Source: Labilibaculum sp041595635
GTDB taxonomy: Bacteria; Bacteroidota; Bacteroidia; Bacteroidales; Marinifilaceae
Direction of reading: 5' to 3'
DNA: 7,670 nucleotides
Assembly (NCBI RefSeq): GCF_041595635.1
Contig: NZ_JBFHJW010000102.1
Coordinates: forward strand, 1-7,670
The position numbers and the translations under genes are program-made. The notes beneath the pieces were generated by a model, which saw only the letters and a program-made list of their open reading frames with translations, had not been told where the DNA came from and searched no databases. Numbering within the stretch: position 1 is the first letter of the stretch; every line of letters begins with the position of its first letter. This document shows positions 5,700 through 7,670 of the stretch, one piece after another.

Positions 5700-7670
5700 C
5701 TAGTTGCTTGTAATTCTAATGATATCTCCAAAAATACCACAGGCCGTTACTTCTGCACCTGCTCCAGCACCTTTAACAATCAATGGTTGATCATTATACC
5801 ACTTGGTTTTTAATGAAATTACATTGTCCTTACCATGTATATCATAAAATGGATGATCAGGACTAACTTCTTTCAATCTCACACTTGCTTTACCATCAGC
5901 AAAAGTAGCAATGTAACGATATCGAATATTTTTTTCAGCCATCACTTTTCTCCAAGCCTCAAAATGGTCGTTATGTGCCTCTAAGTCACGCAATAATTCC
6001 TCTGCTGTTTCTCCTTTCAAACACGATAAAGGAATCATTGGCTCATGATCCACATCCTGCGCTTCTAGTTTATATCCAGCCTCGCGCGATAGAATAAGAA
6101 GCTTACGTAAAACATCCATTCCACTCAAATCAATTTTAGGATCTGGCTCTGTAAAACCCTGCTCCATAGCCAACTTAACAGCTTCAACAAAAGATTTACC
6201 GCTGTTAAATTCATTCATAATGAAGTTTAAACTTCCCGAAACAACAGCATCAATTCCTATAATTTTATCTCCTGTATTGATTAAGCTATTAATCGTGCTG
6301 ATAACAGGTAGTCCAGCCCCAACATTACTTTCGAACATGAATTCAACATTGTGTTTTTTGGCTGCAGCTTTAATTCTCATGTAATTATCAAATCCTGAAG
6401 AAGCTGCAATTTTGTTGCAGGCAACAATAGATACATTGGAATTTAAAACCTGCTGATACACTTTACTTACAAGTTCACTGGCGGTAATATCGATAAAAAC
6501 TGAGTTTCTAAGATTCGCCTGATCCATGCGTTTTACAAACTCTTGCAAATTGGCAGTTTCCGACTCCTCTTCTAATTTTTGCTTCCAATCTTGAAGCATA
6601 TTCTCATCAGTAGCAAAGTACATTTTACGACTGTTGGTGACTGCACGTATAACAAGCTGAAGACCTTTCTCTTCGAGTAAATAATCATATTGTTTTTTAA
6701 TAAACTCCAATAATTTGCCACCCACATTACCAACACCTGCAATGTATATGTTCACCTTTTTATAGGTTGAAATAAAGAAATCTTCATGAATAACATTCAA
6801 AACTTTCCTCACATCGAAAGTTCGGACCATAAATGTGATATTCAATTCATTACCACCCTGAGCCATGGCTCGAATATTCACTCCATTTCGGCCCAAAACA
6901 CTAAACACTTTACCAGAAATTCCCGGAGTATATCCCATATCTTCACCCACAACAGCCACAATAGATAGATTCTCCTCTACCGCAGGTTCGTTCACCAAAT
7001 TCATTCGAATTTCCATTTCGAACTCAGAACGAACTGCCTCAACAGCCAACTCACGATCACTTTCGTTAATTCCAACACTCATACTATGTTCCGAAGAAGC
7101 CTGAGTAATAAGGATTACGTTGATCTTATTTTGAGCTAAACAGGTAAAAAAACGGGAAGCAAATCCACTTATTCCTACCATACCACTTCCCGAAAGAGTG
7201 AATAAATTAATTTGATCAATAGAAGAAAGACCTCTCACAATGGAGCGATCACTTTTTGGTGCGTCGCTAATTAATGTGCCCTTTTCGTCGGGAGCGAAGG
7301 TGTTTTTTATACGAACATTTATTTTATTCTTTAAAACAGGAATTAAAGTTGGCGGATAAATGACCTTTGCTCCAAAATGAGAAAGTTCCATGGCTTCATG
7401 AAAAGACATTTGTTCGATAGGTAATGCCTGTGACACCATTCTTGGGTCGGCAGTATACATTCCACTTACATCGGTCCATATTTCCAGCTCGCTGCAATGC
7501 AAGCCTGCAGCCAAAATAGAAGCAGTATAATCTGAGCCTCCACGCCCCAGTAAGGTCATTTCACCTTTTTGACCAGAAGCTATAAATCCAGGAAATACGG
7601 CAACCTGAAATTTTGAATCTTTAATGGCTTCTAGATTTTTATTGGTCTGCTTGCTATTTAAGAATAAACC
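5700..7670 (-). CDS. thrA: Bifunctional aspartokinase/homoserine dehydrogenase I, N-terminus outside the window
   Basis: The frame is open from the right edge, so 656 residues are visible and roughly 150-165 N-terminal residues are missing compared with fused enzymes of about 810-820. One polypeptide catalyses the first step (aspartate to aspartyl phosphate) and the third (aspartate semialdehyde to homoserine). Counting from the internal Met at 7559, the kinase part shows LLGRGGSDYTA (3-13) and WTDVSGMYTADPR (28-40). Two ACT units follow, with Q153 in ITQASSEHS and Q234 in AMAQGGNELNIT. The dehydrogenase part has the NAD(P) loop GVGNVG (275-280), ESNVGAGLPVI (410-420), TEPDP (470-474), and the D482/K486 pair in MDVLRKLL that matches the catalytic Asp/Lys. 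The ACT glutamines sit 81 residues apart, as in the threonine-binding pair of the plant enzyme, so threonine feedback inhibition is likely. The promoter and any attenuator lie beyond the right edge. Confidence 0.97.
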   Translation of the reverse strand, partial: GLFLNSKQTNKNLEAIKDSKFQVAVFPGFIASGQKGEMTLLGRGGSDYTASILAAGLHCSELEIWTDVSGMYTADPRMVSQALPIEQMSFHEAMELSHFGAKVIYPPTLIPVLKNKINVRIKNTFAPDEKGTLISDAPKSDRSIVRGLSSIDQINLFTLSGSGMVGISGFASRFFTCLAQNKINVILITQASSEHSMSVGINESDRELAVEAVRSEFEMEIRMNLVNEPAVEENLSIVAVVGEDMGYTPGISGKVFSVLGRNGVNIRAMAQGGNELNITFMVRTFDVRKVLNVIHEDFFISTYKKVNIYIAGVGNVGGKLLEFIKKQYDYLLEEKGLQLVIRAVTNSRKMYFATDENMLQDWKQKLEEESETANLQEFVKRMDQANLRNSVFIDITASELVSKVYQQVLNSNVSIVACNKIAASSGFDNYMRIKAAAKKHNVEFMFESNVGAGLPVISTINSLINTGDKIIGIDAVVSGSLNFIMNEFNSGKSFVEAVKLAMEQGFTEPDPKIDLSGMDVLRKLLILSREAGYKLEAQDVDHEPMIPLSCLKGETAEELLRDLEAHNDHFEAWRKVMAEKNIRYRYIATFADGKASVRLKEVSPDHPFYDIHGKDNVISLKTKWYNDQPLIVKGAGAGAEVTACGIFGDIIRITSN

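Noticed and set aside
5687..5740. Longer thrB start at the ATG ending at 5740
   Set aside because: It would add 18 unconserved residues and overlap thrA by 41 bp. The ATGs at 5686 and 5677 fit the family N-terminus and operon spacing better.
5700..7559. thrA starting at the Met codon at 7559
   Set aside because: The frame continues open to the right edge with aspartokinase-like sequence (AVFPGFIASGQKGE), so 7559 is an internal Met and the gene is cut by the window.
1..7670. Mobile element, CRISPR array, prophage, defence system, tRNA or rRNA
   Set aside because: I read both strands for transposase or integrase motifs, regularly spaced repeats and tRNA-like folds and found none. The genes are housekeeping and intact apart from the window edges.

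Overview
The window is an A+T-rich stretch of a Bacteroidota chromosome, with every recognised gene on the minus strand. A marine or anaerobic member of Bacteroidales/Marinilabiliales is the best guess. The evidence is the Bacteroidota-type promoter in front of the HU gene (TTTG, 19 bp, TAnnTTTG), the fused aspartokinase-homoserine dehydrogenase followed by thrB and thrC, the style of the LytTR response regulator, and A-rich leaders that mostly lack a usable Shine-Dalgarno. No mobile element, CRISPR array, tRNA or rRNA gene was seen. The gene content is housekeeping; the more unusual signals are in the gaps between genes.

In the direction of transcription (right to left), the window opens inside thrA (5700-7670, 5' end missing). 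It continues through thrB (4751-5686) and thrC (3398-4693) and closes with a strong intrinsic terminator (3356-3389). These three genes encode the aspartate-to-threonine branch: aspartokinase and homoserine dehydrogenase on one polypeptide, then homoserine kinase, then threonine synthase. The thrB-thrC junction is odd: thrC starts with GTG, and that codon overlaps the stop of a six-codon mini-ORF.

A non-coding gap of roughly 370 bp follows. It holds a 139-bp segment bounded by a perfect 10-bp inverted repeat with two hairpins inside, and then the promoter of an HU-family gene (2656-2928). An 11-bp-arm dyad is centred exactly on the -33 box of that promoter. HU ends at its own terminator (2596-2629), only 17-18 bp before the start of a TrmH-type rRNA/tRNA 2'-O-methyltransferase gene (1892-2578).

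A 164-bp gap rich in dyads and containing a candidate promoter precedes a LytTR response regulator (1020-1727). After 54 bp comes a class III aminotransferase that runs off the left edge (1-965). The regulator has no histidine kinase in view. It may be co-transcribed with the aminotransferase, but nothing in the sequence shows that it controls it.
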